A DNA stretch of 64,000 nucleotides. Origin: Adiantum capillus-veneris. Its lineage: Eukaryota; Streptophyta; Polypodiopsida; Polypodiales; Pteridaceae. Shown here in pieces: positions 34,801-46,235 of this stretch. A model generated the notes under the pieces. That model was given only the letters and a program-made list of their open reading frames with translations. It did no database searches and was not told where the DNA came from. The DNA lies in contig CM043949.1 in NCBI GenBank assembly GCA_014529385.2, positions 114,085,477-114,149,476 of the forward strand, read 5' to 3'. How positions within the stretch are numbered: the first letter of the stretch is position 1; each line of letters starts with the position of its first letter. The translations under genes were made by a program, and so were the position numbers.

Positions 34801-35215
34801 TACAAAATTTTAGAGGAGAATCATGAGGTTTCTTGTGGTGGTAACTTTGCTGCAAAGATCACTTTGCATAAAGTCTTGCAGGAGGGTTATGTGTGGCCAA
34901 GTGTTCAACGTGATGTTCATCATTGGTGCAAGTCTTGTAAAGAGTGTCAAAGCATGGCAAATAGGGTTCTCAAATCAGAAATTAGAGGCACCATTTTGGC
35001 TTATGATGTGTTTGAGAAGTGGGGTATTGATGCAATAGGTCGTCTACCTATGACAGCTAGAGGCAAATGTTACATACTTACTGCTGTTGACTATCTATCC
35101 AGGTGGGCCGAAGCCAAAGCTGTTAAGCACATCACGAGTAAAGATGTTTCCTTATTTATATATGAAGATATTTGCTGCAAATTTGGCATGCCATTGGAGT
35201 TACTTTCAGCAAGGT
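31891..35215 (+). pseudogene. pol: Pol of the nested element: protease, RT, two RNase H domains, integrase start
   Basis: Same frame as gag after TAA 31,888-31,890; first ATG at 31,921. In order: protease YIDGGAQVCVIS (~32,122) and LILGRPWLQATKAIQDWG; acidic linker; RT with WVSPVVVTPKKDGKWRICVD and catalytic IIDDFCVYSS (~33,332); a gypsy RNase H lacking the usual DAS (FYVNPSVGEDAIGAMLLQ); a second, archaeal-like RNase H (FFDGSYRKAHGEASGG, SNNEAEYATL, RGDALLVVKQ, NEEAHGAAQ), where the last acidic residue seems to be His; integrase zinc region (HEVSCGGNFAAK ... WCKSCKECQ, the second His being Asn) and WGIDAIGRLP. Near 35,205-35,215 the frame shifts exactly at the second catalytic Asp. Otherwise the reading is open for about 1,100 codons. 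No chromodomain. Confidence 0.9.
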
Positions 35216-35999
35216 TCCAGGTTTCAGGGGAGAGTTGGTGGATTATCTATGTGAAAAGCTTCATGTGCATCGCAGGTTTACTACTCCATATTATCCCCAA
35301 TGCAATGGCATGAATGAAAGGTTTAATGGAGAGACCATAAGGATGCTTACAAAGATGACAAGAAACAATGTGAAGACTTGGGATTTAGAGTTACCTTGTG
35401 CTCTATGGGCTTATAGGACTGCCATCAAATCAGGTACTGGTTTTTCTCCCTTCCATCTAGTTTTTGGCAAAGAGGCTTTACTTCCTATTGAGGTGGAGAT
35501 ACCATCCTTGAAGATGATGCTAAAGCTTGAAGAAGAGCCCAAGGATGCATTCAAGGAAAGAATTTTATATTTGCAATGTGTACAATTGGATAGGGTGTTA
35601 GCTTTTGATCATTATGAGCAGGTCTTGAAGAAGAGTCAAGCAAAGGCAAATGAGAAGGTAAAGAACAAGGACATCAAGAAGGGTGACATGGTGCTTCGTT
35701 ACAATAGTAAGCTTGATAGCACTTTTCAAAAGAAATTTCAAATCAAGTGGCAAGGTCCTTTCTTGGTCTTAAACAGGTTTCCAAATGGCACATATCAGCT
35801 TGCTGACTTGGATGGTACCCCACATAAAGCACGTGTGAATGGCTACAGGTTGAAGAAATATATTGCAAGGTTGATGACTGTGATTGAGGATGAGCCTTCT
35901 TTTGAAGAATTTTCTGATCATGTGGTTAATGATGAAGACGAGGTGAAGACTCCCTCATGTGGTTTACAGGATCTCTTTTGTGATGCTGATCATGAATGA
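35216..35999 (+). pseudogene. pol: Pol of the nested element: integrase C-terminal half (other frame)
   Basis: Continues integrase after the frameshift: PGFRGELVDYLCEKLHVHRR, YYPQCNGMNERFNGETI (third catalytic acid E), FHLVFGKEALLPIEVEIPS, then KKGDMVLRYNSKL, KFQIKWQGPFLVLNRF (integrase C-terminal barrel) and ARVNGYRLKKYIARL, with an acidic tail to a TGA at 35,997-35,999. The 3' LTR starts 27 bp later; the purine-biased GGTTGGGG near 36,008 is the only PPT candidate and is weak. Confidence 0.88.
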
Positions 36000-36026
36000 T
36001 CTAGCAGGTTGGGGTGTGTCAAACTA

Positions 36027-36890
36027 TGTTGGGCGCATTTTTGACACCCCGTTTTTTGTAAATTTGTACATATGGACATGACGCTCGATGTCAAAAGGGC
36101 ATGTGGGCTTTCTTTTTGTGGGTTTTTTAGCTTGCTTTAGCAAGCACATGTACATGCACTGCAAGTTGCTAGTCTAGTGACAGCTGTCGGGCTACTGTAA
36201 GTGCCCGTGAGTGATTTTTTTGAAGTGAGCCTTGTATATAACTTAAACTCATGTACAAACTTAAAAACTTTCAGCCAAAGATCAGAAATGTTTAGGTTTT
36301 ATCTCGTTGTGGCTTCTTGATGCCTTTGGCTGCAGTTTTTTGCCTCGACTAGCCTTCTCTGCGTGTAGTCGTGCTGGGACAGCTTTCTGTTCGCGTCAAT
36401 TTTTCTCATGGCGGCGTATGGAATCAATTTTGTTCATCTTCAGATTTCTCTCCAGTCATTTTTCAAGCTTTATCTCAAGCTTTAAAGTGCCCCAATTGGA
36501 GTTGTGCTCATCAGGTTACGACTAGTTCTCTGTAGGGTTATGGCTATGGCAGCCTAGTGGCAAATTGTGTATAGGCAGATTGGGAGGGCATGTATCTATG
36601 AATTGTGGAATTGATGTTGAAGTTATGGGTTTGTGATGCTTGATTGTGAAAGGAGAGGCTCTTGTATTCATCTGCATTGGTCGGCGTGTGCTGTAAATCC
36701 GTGCTTTGACGCTCCTATGTGACATAGTCTCTTGGGTGGGCGGCGGCTAGTAAATTCCCAAGGGTCTACTCTTATTGGACTTGTGGTGTTTCAAAAGGAT
36801 TTGGAAAATCTTTTTGTGTCTTGTAGTTCTGTTTCAACGCTCTTGGGTGACATCACTATAGAGGTGTTTCAGTTTGCTTGTTTCCCAACA
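36027..36890 (+). repeat. 3' LTR (864 bp)
   Basis: TGTTGGG ... CCCAACA, co-linear with 29,765-30,626; the small length difference includes a TG insertion near 36,864. It is followed by ACGT matching the target-site duplication. Confidence 0.92.
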
Positions 36891-37640
36891 ACGTCAAGGC
36901 CCTTCTGTGCTTATCAACAACATCTTTTTGCCTTTGTTGAGAGATGGATATAGCCTCCTTAATATTTTGGAAATATTCTTGTAGTTCATGGCTATACTCA
37001 TCTGCAACGAAGATTTTCCCATGTACTTTAAGTAGCAAGGGACTTTTAGGTCTTCCCTCTATGATTTCAAAGGTGCTTTCCCGTAGAAGTATGGACAATA
37101 TAATTGTACGCATACTCTACAATGGGTAAGTACTTTTTCCATTGTGAGTGTTGATCTAATTATGTAACATAATTTATTAGTAGATCAAGAATTGTAAGAT
37201 TGGCTATCTGACTTTGGCCATTCGTTTGTGGTGGGTGATAGGCCGAAGAGAAATTCAAACCTGTACCTAGAATTTCAAATAAACCTTTTAAAAAATTACT
37301 GGTCATCCTAGGATCTCTATTTGACACGATGGATGTTGGAAATCCATGGTGCTTGAAAATATGGGATATGAAGAGAGTTGCCATTTAGCGTGCCTTAATA
37401 GTCTTTTTGATAGGAATAAAGTGTGCTTGCTTGCTAAAAATTGACTATGGTCCATATTCTCATATTCCCATGGATAGACTTAGGTAATCCAAAGATAAAA
37501 TTTATGGATATAATCTCCCATGGTAAATTAGGGATTGGCAATGGATGGAGTAATCCAGGTTGCTTCCCTCTATCATACTTAGTCTTTTGGCATACCACAC
37601 ATTTTGAAACATACTCATGTATTTCCACTTGCATTGTAGG
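36891..37640 (-). pseudogene. Chromovirus copy 1: integrase core (5' part)
   Basis: Minus strand, broken frames: EIHEYVSKCVVCQKTKYDRG (zinc-binding CXXC half), [17 protein letters not shown] (first catalytic Asp position reads N), SNRDPRMTSNFLKGLFEILG (second Asp reads N), YHPPQTNGQSQIANL (expected catalytic Glu reads Q). Then LLLKVHGKIFVADEYSHEL and a coiled helix leading to the junction with the nested element at 36,891. The chromodomain end is at 29,268-29,764. The upstream pol is replaced near 37,660 by another gypsy fragment in the opposite orientation. Confidence 0.85.
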
Positions 37641-37679
37641 CCAATAGAAGTATTTCTCTACTCCTCAAAGAGTAGGTTG

Positions 37680-38645
37680 AACCTAAGGTTCAAAAGCTTG
37701 AACATCTTTCTCCACAACCATTGAGAACACTTCATCAACAGATCATCAAGTGGCTTGATGCAACTATTATTATCCTAATGAGAGAGTCAGAATGGGTGTC
37801 TCCAATGATGATAATTCCAAAGAAGGATGACAATTTTTGTATATGCATTGATTATAAACCTCTTAACGTGGTGACCAAGAGACATTATTGTCCTTTGCCT
37901 TTTCAAGATGAGACCATAAATGAAGTTGCAAGTCATGAGTTGTACTCTATTATGGATGGTTTTTTAATATATTTATATATTTTTGTATTTGTAGGAGATA
38001 GGTTAGAAACCACTCTTATTACACCATGGAGCTGTTTTGCATTTAATTAGATGCCCTTTGGTCTTGTCAATTCTTATGCTTCATATCAAGATAGTGGTCT
38101 AACAAGGTGTTTGGGCCATATATTGGACGATTTTTTCAAATGTTTATGGATGATATTGGATGTTATAGTTCCATGAAAACTCATAAGAAAAAATTGGAGG
38201 CATGCTTCAAGCAACTTGATGAAGAGGAAGGTAGACTTAATCCCAAGAAGTGTAAGCTTGTTCATTCCAAGGTTCCTTTGTTAGGACATGTTGTTTCCAA
38301 GGATGGTATTGAGGTGGATCCCAATAAGGTGAATGCTCTTCTTGTCCATCCAATGGAAAGGAATTGGTCTCTTTGGTGCGCAAGCTCATATATCTCTCCC
38401 AATTTATTTGGATGCTTTGCCAATATGTGTATCCACCTCAAAATTGAGCCAAAAGATAAGTGGATTTCCAATGGACACGAGAGGCTCAAGACGCTTTTGC
38501 TAAGGTGAAAGAGATCCTCTCTTCTTTGCTCGTGATCAGACTGCCAAATCCATATTTTCTACATTTCTTTGAGTGTAGGCTTGGTTGCAATAGGAGCAGC
38601 TCTTATTCAAAGACAAGGTATTACTTTCAAACTTATTTTCTTTGA
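37680..38645 (+). pseudogene. Ty3/gypsy reverse transcriptase fragment, another lineage
   Basis: Seen: SEWVSPMMIIPKKDDNFCIC and IDYKPLNVVTKRHYCPLPFQ (about 37,785-37,905), ELYSIMDGF (first catalytic Asp position), ETTLITPWSCFAFN-stop-MPFGLVNS, then in a new frame QMFMDDIGCYSS (F-M-D-D catalytic box, about 38,140) and LLGHVVSKDGIEVDPNKV. It ends in FQWTREAQDAFAKVKEI, the RT-RNase H hinge. The RT is thus nearly complete but has a stop, several shifts, and no gag, RNase H or integrase. It ends at the start of purine-rich DNA near 38,645. Confidence 0.82.
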
Positions 38646-38851
38646 AAGAAAAACAAAGAATTCCACCAAAATGGTAAGAGGGATAGATTCAAAGCTTGAG
38701 ATAGAGAAGAGAGATAGGGTAGGGAGAGTGAGAGACATATAGAAGAGATAGGTAGAGACAGAGATGAGAGAAGGGGTTTAGAGATAAGGTAGAGAGAGAA
38801 TGAAGAAAGATAGGGAGAGTAAGAAAATACATGGGGGAGAGATAGATAGAT

Positions 38852-38925
38852 TGTGTTATCATCCATAGAGGTCAAATATGACCTATGGGACCAAAATAGT
38901 ACATTACATCGGGCTTCTACCAGGA
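38852..38925 (-). mobile_element. 3'-end fragment of the non-LTR family
   Basis: GGTCAAATATGACCTATGGG, followed by ACCAAAA, matches the 3' ends of the larger copies at about 40,070 and 43,932. Purine-rich (GA/GATA) DNA abuts its left side. Only the tail is present. Confidence 0.6.
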
Positions 38926-39098
38926 GATTGTGACATACATCTCAATTAAGGAATGAGGGTCCGACAAGAAAAGAAAAGAGAAAATCATACGGAGGGTCAG
39001 GGGACGGAGGCAACGGTCTAGGAGTTCAAAATTCTTGGATGATGGCTTTACTGCCTCAATAGGCCACCCATTTGCCTTGTTTACAAGCTTGGTGCATC

Positions 39099-39099
<1 letters not shown>

Positions 39100-39181
<82 letters not shown>

Positions 39182-39337
39182 ACAATAGGAAGAGAGAGTG
39201 AAAGAGATAAAGATAGAGATAGAGAGAGGAGAGAAAAGGGTAGATACATAGCTAGGGTAGAAATGGAGAGTGAGGGGGGAAGGGAGATAAGGAGAGAAAG
39301 AAAATATCTGGGGGGAGATAGAGAAAGAGAGGAATTT

Positions 39338-39401
<64 letters not shown>

Positions 39402-39529
39402 AAACTTAGGGAGAGAAAATAGAAGAAACAAGGTGAAAGAGAAAGAGAGAAAGGGATAGTGTGAGAGATAGAGATAGAGAAGAGAGATAGGGTACAAATA
39501 CTAAGAGAGATAGAGAGAGAGAAGATAAT

Positions 39530-39610
<81 letters not shown>

Positions 39611-39766
39611 ACAATAGGAAGAGAGAGTGAAAGAGATAAAGATAGAGATAGAGAGAGGAGAGAAAAGGGTAGATTCATAGCTAGGGTAGAAATGGAGAGT
39701 GAGGGGGGAAGGGAGATAAGGAGAGAAAGAAAATATCTGGGGGGAGATAGAGAAAGAGAGGAATTT

Positions 39767-39856
<90 letters not shown>

Positions 39857-39986
39857 AAACTTAGGGAGAGAAAATAGAAGAAACAAGGTGAAAGATAAAG
39901 AGAGAAAGGGATAGTGTGAGGGATAGAGATAGAGAAGAGAGATAGGGTACAAATACTAAGAGAGATAGAGAGAGAGAAGATAATAG

Positions 39987-40050
<64 letters not shown>
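39100..40050. repeat. Tandemly duplicated GA/TA microsatellite block (about 435 bp x 2)
   Basis: (GA)n at 39,100-39,178, then a GA-rich unit, (TA)n at about 39,342-39,368, more GA; the whole pattern recurs from about 39,536 with (TA)n at about 39,768-39,818 and ends in (GA)n at about 40,042. The two copies share GGTAGATWCATAGCTAGGG and TATCTGGGGGGAGATAGAG exactly in order. The (GA) and (TA) run lengths differ. Confidence 0.92.
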
Positions 40051-40051
<1 letters not shown>

Positions 40052-40054
40052 TTT

Positions 40055-42440
40055 TATTATCATCCTCAAAGGTCAAATATGACCTATGGGACCAAATGAA
40101 CATGTCAGGTGGTGTGAGTGGAGGTCATAAGTGACTCTCGATGCTCAAAAATGGCTGAAATGAGCATCATAATAAAGAGTTCATATCATGGTTGGGAGAG
40201 GAAGGTATGTAGGGAGAGCTCATGGTGGTTGAATATATGGGGAAAAGAGAACCTAATGTGGTCAAAAACTGAGCACTCAAGTAGTGTGTGGTACTCACTC
40301 TCTCACACTTGACGAGGGCATAAGTTGCAAAGTGCATGAGACTCCTCGCCAGTGCCCCAATGTCTTGTCTCGCAGTAGCGTAGAGAATGGGAGCTTAGAA
40401 AAATGGAGGCAATGGTGCGGATCGCACTCAACAAGATGGGCTCAATGATGTAGGAGAGAGATTTGTAGTTTGGGGCAACATGTGTGTTGTAATGGCTTAA
40501 GCGAGAACCTCCAGATTTCTCCCAAGCCGTGATACATTGGTGTTGTAAAAAGGCCTCTTAACTTGGGAGTCGATCGGCAAATCCTTGACCAAGTGACATG
40601 CATCCCATCTTCCAAACCATTTCATGATGTCAAGCATCCACCCCAAACTTAGTATTTTGCTCTTGCATGTCTTTTGGACCTTTTGACTTGCTTCATATGC
40701 GATCCTAGGAAGTTGATACAAAGGGCTACATTCTGTCTTAAGCATGTACTCCCAAACCCTTTGCATGCCCAAGATCTCAATGGAAAGCAATCTGGACTCA
40801 AGAAGTAAGAGCATAGGGTGTTTGTGTCTTGACTTGGAGAAAGTTGGTGAGAAAACGCTTTTGGACATTCTCAAACTCTTTCCAAGCTTCTCGATGCTAC
40901 CACCCCACACCTCCACTCTATAAAGAAGCATAGGTGTCACCAACGTTTCTAAGAGGTACTTTTTGAGAGCCCAACACTTGATTCCTCTAGCATTGCACAT
41001 GTTCTCAAATGCATAATAAGCCCTCTTTCTGGCTTCCAAGTGACGCATTGTGCAATCCTTCCATTTATGATTGGATGGAACCTCAAGGCCAAGGTAGTTG
41101 AAGCTATCTACCACTTCAAGTTGCTCATTGTTGTATACAATGCATGGATTTTCATCATTGGGAGTCTTTGCAAGCATAATCTTGTTTTGGATCCATTCAC
41201 GATCAATCCGCTATGTAGGCAAAAGACACTTAGAAGCTTTTGTGCATCTTCTAAAGTATGTGCCAAGAGCACTACATCATCGGCATAAAGCAAAAGCATG
41301 ATCACTGCATTTATGATCTTAACCTCTTCTCTGCCTTCATGCTGCATAAAATCAAGAACCATGAATTCCAATTCATCGATGAGTAGCCCAAAGAGGGTTT
41401 GAGAAAGTGGGCATCCTTGTTTAACATCAATGGTGCTTGCAAAAAATTCTAAAATTCCATCTCCCATACATAGTTTCGACGTATCACTTTTTGGTAGATG
41501 CGAAATACTGCATGCATAAATTCTCTTGGCACTTGAAGGCTTTGCATACTTCTCCAAAGATTTCCTCGTGGTACCATGTCAAAATCTTTCTTGAAATCTA
41601 GAAAGCAGCAATACAACTTTTTTCCTTTCAATCGAGTCGCTTCCATAAGAACTTGAAGAGTGAGAAGGTGATCAATAGTGCTATGATTCTTTCAAAAACC
41701 TGCTTAGCCAAGCATACGTTTGCCGTTCTTTTCAGCCCATTCACTTATCTTCATCTCCATGATACATCCAAATAAATTTTCCATCAAAGAACCAACCATT
41801 AGAGTGCAATAGTTGTTCACATTGTTTACATATTCTCCTTTTGTACAAAGGTTTCATCCAATTTGCACTCCAATCATGAGGCATGCCATGATGAAGTGCA
41901 ATATTAAACATATTGCATATCCAAGATTGTGTTTTCTTGCTTGTCCATTTAATCATTTTAGCATAGACACCTCGAAGGTCCCTTGCCTTGCGAGTAGCAA
42001 GTTTCTCAAGCGTGCAACATACATCTTAAATGATAAAGAAGGGAGGCATAAACGGAAGGGAGCTACAACACTCCATCTTATCAACATTGGGTTGCTCATA
42101 GAGGTTCTTGCAATGCGTATACATATCCTCAAGAGTCAATTCATCAAGCTCTCAACACGCTTGCCTTTTAGATTTTGCCAAAACTTGCCATATGCATGTG
42201 CTTTCTCTTGTACTAAAAGAAGTTGTTTTTGGACTTCCCACCTTCTCCACCTTTTTTGAACAAGTGACTTGTATGCGTGTGAACATTCCAAGTAAAATTC
42301 CTTGTGTTTGCTTGCATTTAAACTTAGCAAGTGTTTTTGGGCTTGACTACATTCCATGTCAAACCATTTCTTCTTGGTGCTACCCTTCTTAAACCTTTTG
42401 CAAGACATGTGTTTCACCGAAAAGAATTCCTTCACACAAG
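40055..42440 (-). pseudogene. Non-LTR retrotransposon ORF2 (RT and C-terminus), copy 1
   Basis: Minus strand, in order and in broken frames: KKKWFDMECSQAQKHL (about 42,375) and RRWEVQKQLLLVQEKAHAYG; RT with LYCCFLDFKKDFDMVPRGNL (first catalytic Asp, about 41,610), VKQGCPLSQTLFGLLIDELE (about 41,420), LLLYADDVVLLAHTLEDAQK (intact YADD, about 41,290) and GLIVNGSKT; then SFNYLGLEVPSNHKWKDC, MLLYRVEVWGGSIEKLGK and GWMLDIMKWFGRWDACHLV to about 40,500. Family knowledge: such ORF2 proteins do target-primed reverse transcription. The endonuclease region was not found. About five stops and shifts. The 3' end (about 40,055-40,110) joins a CT-rich tract (minus strand). Confidence 0.85.
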
Positions 42441-42589
42441 AGCAAATTACTTATGTGAAAACTTTCCACTTGCATTCTAAAGTTGGGCTCTCTTGATGCT
42501 CTGTCATGCTTAATATTTGGTCTACCATATCAACATATATAAGTGCTCGTTTGAAGTCTAGATGTAGGTAAAAATGATTCACATCATGA

Positions 42590-42590
42590 T

Positions 42591-42641
<51 letters not shown>

Positions 42642-42990
42642 GGGAGAGAGAGAAGAAATAGATAGAGAGAAAGAGAAAGGGAGAGATAAAAAGGGGGGGG
42701 GGGGGGACGATAGGGAGAACTAGAGTGAGAGAGATAGAGATAGTGATAGTAGAGAGAAGAAATAGATAGAGATAAGCAAAAGAGAGAGAAAAAAATGGGG
42801 AGAGAGAGATAGGGAGAACTAGAGCAAGAGAGATAGAGATAGAGATAGTAGGAAAGTACATGGGGGGAGAGAGAAAGAGAGAAATTTAGGTAGAGAGACA
42901 TATATAGAGAGAAAGAGAAACTTAGGAGCAAAGAATAGAGAGAAAGAAGGTGAAAGAGAAAGAGAGGGTGATAAGAAAAACCCAAGGAAT
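42590..42990. repeat. GA-rich microsatellite with G runs
   Basis: (GA)n at about 42,594-42,630, then G12-13 runs at about 42,631 and 42,694 and GA/GATA-rich text. 42,990-43,640 contains no recognisable gene or repeat. Confidence 0.9.
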
Positions 42991-43818
42991 TCACTATTAC
43001 TTATGGCGGTATGTCACCTGCGAGCCAACACGCAAGAAAAACCCTCGTATATATAGTGCAATACACACTAACCCAATTCCCTATCTATGGATATATAAGT
43101 TCTAATCGAACCCCCTACATACATTCATGACCCCTCTACCTTATGTATTTTAACCACCACTACAAAAGTATAGGTAGTCAATCTAAAAAAATTTACCAAA
43201 ACTTTCCTTATACGGAGACCATATTTTCAACCAAAATAGACGTGACACCTACTCTATAGGATTACCACATGGGATTTAAGGATTTTTTAATGAAGGTCAT
43301 ACTGTGTATTGAATTTACAAATTGATAAACATTACAAATGCTTGATTAAAAGTACAGAAACAAGCATAAAATGTAACACTTCAAATGTCAAGATAGCATG
43401 AGTGATGTCTTGCTAGTAAAGTACATAAGTACACCCATTGCCTCCCAATTTGAGATTCATCTCTATTAGTGAAGGACCCACCAACTTCTAATTAGCACCC
43501 TTAAGTATCCTCCTTCTCATCCTCTCCCTCCCATCCCACCCATCCCCCTCACCTTATATGTATAGCGTAGGCATGTAGGTATTGGGGGGCTACCCCTACT
43601 CTATACTCTTATGTACATTCTCTAAAAACACCGTCTTGTGCACTCATGTGATACCATTCAGAAGTCCACAATGAATCCCGTGGGAAGAGGAATAGGGAGA
43701 GCGAGATACTGAGAGACGAGAGAGAGACACAAAGTGAGAGGTAAGAGAGAGAAATTTAGGTAGAGAAGATATATAAAGAGAGAAGAGAGATAAAGACAAT
43801 CTTAGGGAGGGAGATGAG

Positions 43819-43825
<7 letters not shown>

Positions 43826-43909
<84 letters not shown>
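43826..43909. repeat. (GA)n microsatellite at the LINE 3' end
   Basis: About 84 bp of pure GA on the + strand, immediately followed by the 3' terminus of non-LTR copy 2; on the element's own strand it is a (TC)n tail. Confidence 0.95.
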
Positions 43910-43913
<4 letters not shown>

Positions 43914-45520
43914 CATTGTCTTCCTTAGAGGTCAAACACGACCTATGGGACCAAAGTTACATGTAGTATGTGTGGAGGTGATGAGTGATTCTTGATGCTC
44001 CAAAATTGCAGGGATGAGAGTCGAAATGGGGAGCCCACACTATGGCTTGGAGAGGAAAGTGTGTATGTCTAACTGATGGCTAAAAATGTGAGGGAAGCAA
44101 GTATGGATGTGACCAAAAGTTGAGCACTCTAGTAGTGTGTGGTTCTCAGACTCTCAACTTACAGTGATCATAATGTGCACAAGCGATTTAACTCTTCTCC
44201 ATTGCTCGTATGCCCTATCTTGCATCGAAGGGAGTGGGAGCTAAGCCAAATCGCTATGATAGTGCATATTGCTAACAAGGGGATAGGCTCAAGCATGTAA
44301 CGGTAAGTGCAAATTCATCTTTTAGCAAAGAATATGTTTTTGTAGTTGGGGGAAATATGGGTGGTGTAATGTATGAAGGGTGACTCACCAGATTCCTCCC
44401 AAGGCATTGGCATTGTAGAAAAGCTTCATTCACTTGGGAGTCTATTGGGGCATCATGTAGAAATTGTAATGCATCCCAATCCCAAACCACTTCTTTATGT
44501 CTTACATCCATCCCATGCTCAAGATCTTTCTTTTATGTATCTTTTGAACTGTTTTTCCTGCTTCCCATCATGAAACTACAGGAAGTCGATGTGAGGGGTT
44601 TTGACGCATATTTATCATGTACTCCACAACCCTTTTCATGCTCATTACCTCAATTGAAAGAGATCTCGGCTCAATTTGTAAGAGCATATATGGTGTTTCT
44701 ATCTTAACTTGGAGAAAGTTGGTAGGCAAAAGCTTCTGAAAATTATCAAACTCTTTCAAAGTAGACTTTGAGATGCTCCTCTCCCACACTGCAACTCCAT
44801 CAAGAAGAACGGTTTCACCAATGTGTTAAAAAGGTACTTATTGAGAACCCAACACTTGATGTTTCCTGCATTGCACATGTTCTCAAATGCATAGTACACT
44901 CTCTTTTTGGCTTCCAAACAAAGCATAGCAATTCATGCCACTTGTAATTGGCCAGAACCTCAAGGCCAAGATACTTAAAGATCTCAAAAAGTTCAATTGT
45001 CTCATTGTTGTACACAATGCATGGCTTCTCCTTATGGTTTGTTTTTACAAGCATAACCTTTGTTTTGGATTTATTCACAATCAAACCACTTTGCAAGAAA
45101 AAGTTCTTAAGGAAAAACATAAGATTTTGTGCATCCTCTAAAGTGTATGCTAGAATCACTATATCATGCGCATACATCAAAAACATGATTACGAAATTGC
45201 AAATTGTGACTTCTTGAATGCCTTCTTCTTTCATAATGTTAAGTACCAATTGTTCCAATTTATCAATGCATAGACCAAAGAGAGTTGGTGACATTGGAAA
45301 TCCTTATTTAAACCCAATAATGCTTTCAAAAACTTTTGAAATTCCTCTTCCCATAAGCAATTGAAAAATCACCTTCTTATAGATTCGAGAAACCGCAAGC
45401 ATAAACTCACTTGGCACTTTGAGTTCTTCCATCCTTCTCCACAAATTGTAAAGTGAAATCATATCAAATACGCTTTCTTGAAGTCCACAAAGAAGCAATA
45501 AAATTGCTTGCCTTTCAACC
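43910..45520 (-). pseudogene. Non-LTR retrotransposon ORF2, copy 2
   Basis: Minus strand: SVFDMISLYNLWRRMEELKV (about 45,460), MSPTLFGLCIDKLEQLVLNI (about 45,290), MYAHDIVILAYTLEDAQN (the YADD box has become Y-A-H-D), GLIVNKSKTKVMLVKT, EIFKYLGLEVLANYKWHEL, then after shifts KEFDNFQKLLPTNFLQVKIE and KEVVWDWDALQFLHDAPIDS. It is the same family as copy 1, with matching 3' end text near 43,930. It is cut at its 5' side by the (CT)n(CA)n tract at 45,521. Loss of the catalytic Asp and several frameshifts make it inactive. Confidence 0.83.
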
Positions 45521-45719
<199 letters not shown>

Positions 45720-45720
<1 letters not shown>

Positions 45721-45913
45721 TGTAGCTTGGAAAGTTACATCATGCAACACTAGCATCCCTCACCGCCACATAATACAAGTGCCTTTTGAATGACCAATGG
45801 CACTTTCAGACATGTTTCAAGTTAGTTGTAGTTGCATAATGTGGTGCAAGGTGCATACCTACAATTTTGGCTTCTACCCCATACAAAAATAGCATCACAT
45901 GCTATTGCATCAC

Positions 45914-45986
<73 letters not shown>

Positions 45987-46235
45987 TAGTGGAATACACA
46001 TGCTCACTTTAGAAAGGAGCATGCACAACATGAAACTTGTAGAGGAAGCCACCCAATCTCCTATAAAAGGAAGACTCCCCTTCATTGTAAAGTATTTCAA
46101 GTGAAGCCTAGCTTTATATTGTAATTCCTATAGAGATCCCTTGCACACCTTATTCATAATTTGTATGTTGAATACATCCTAATATACTCCTTCCGCTTAC
46201 ATTCTATTGTATGTGCGTACTTTGGTATCAGAGCC
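45720..46235 (+). promoter_or_regulatory. Pararetrovirus control region: TATA box and Met-tRNA primer site
   Basis: CTATAAAAGG at 46,061-46,070 is a good TATA box. TGGTATCAGAGCC at 46,223-46,235 is the initiator-Met-tRNA primer-binding site used by Caulimoviridae and many plant LTR elements. A (CT)n(TA)n tract (about 45,915-45,985) lies upstream of the TATA box. The order promoter, primer site, movement protein fits an endogenous pararetrovirus; no second copy was found to suggest LTRs. Confidence 0.7.

Larger units (their letters stand above)
29765..36890 (+). mobile_element. Nearly complete Tat-like Ty3/gypsy element, nested
   Basis: 7.1-kb unit: 5' LTR, primer site, gag, pol, 3' LTR. The LTRs start TGTTGGG and end CCCAACA. 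The base quartet ACGT (or AACGT, if the last A is shared) precedes the 5' LTR and follows the 3' LTR as a target-site duplication. Removing the element joins 29,764 to 36,895 and restores a stretch that aligns with uninterrupted sister sequence near 56,430-56,490. I count roughly twenty substitutions between the LTRs, so insertion was recent relative to the surrounding debris. Confidence 0.92.
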
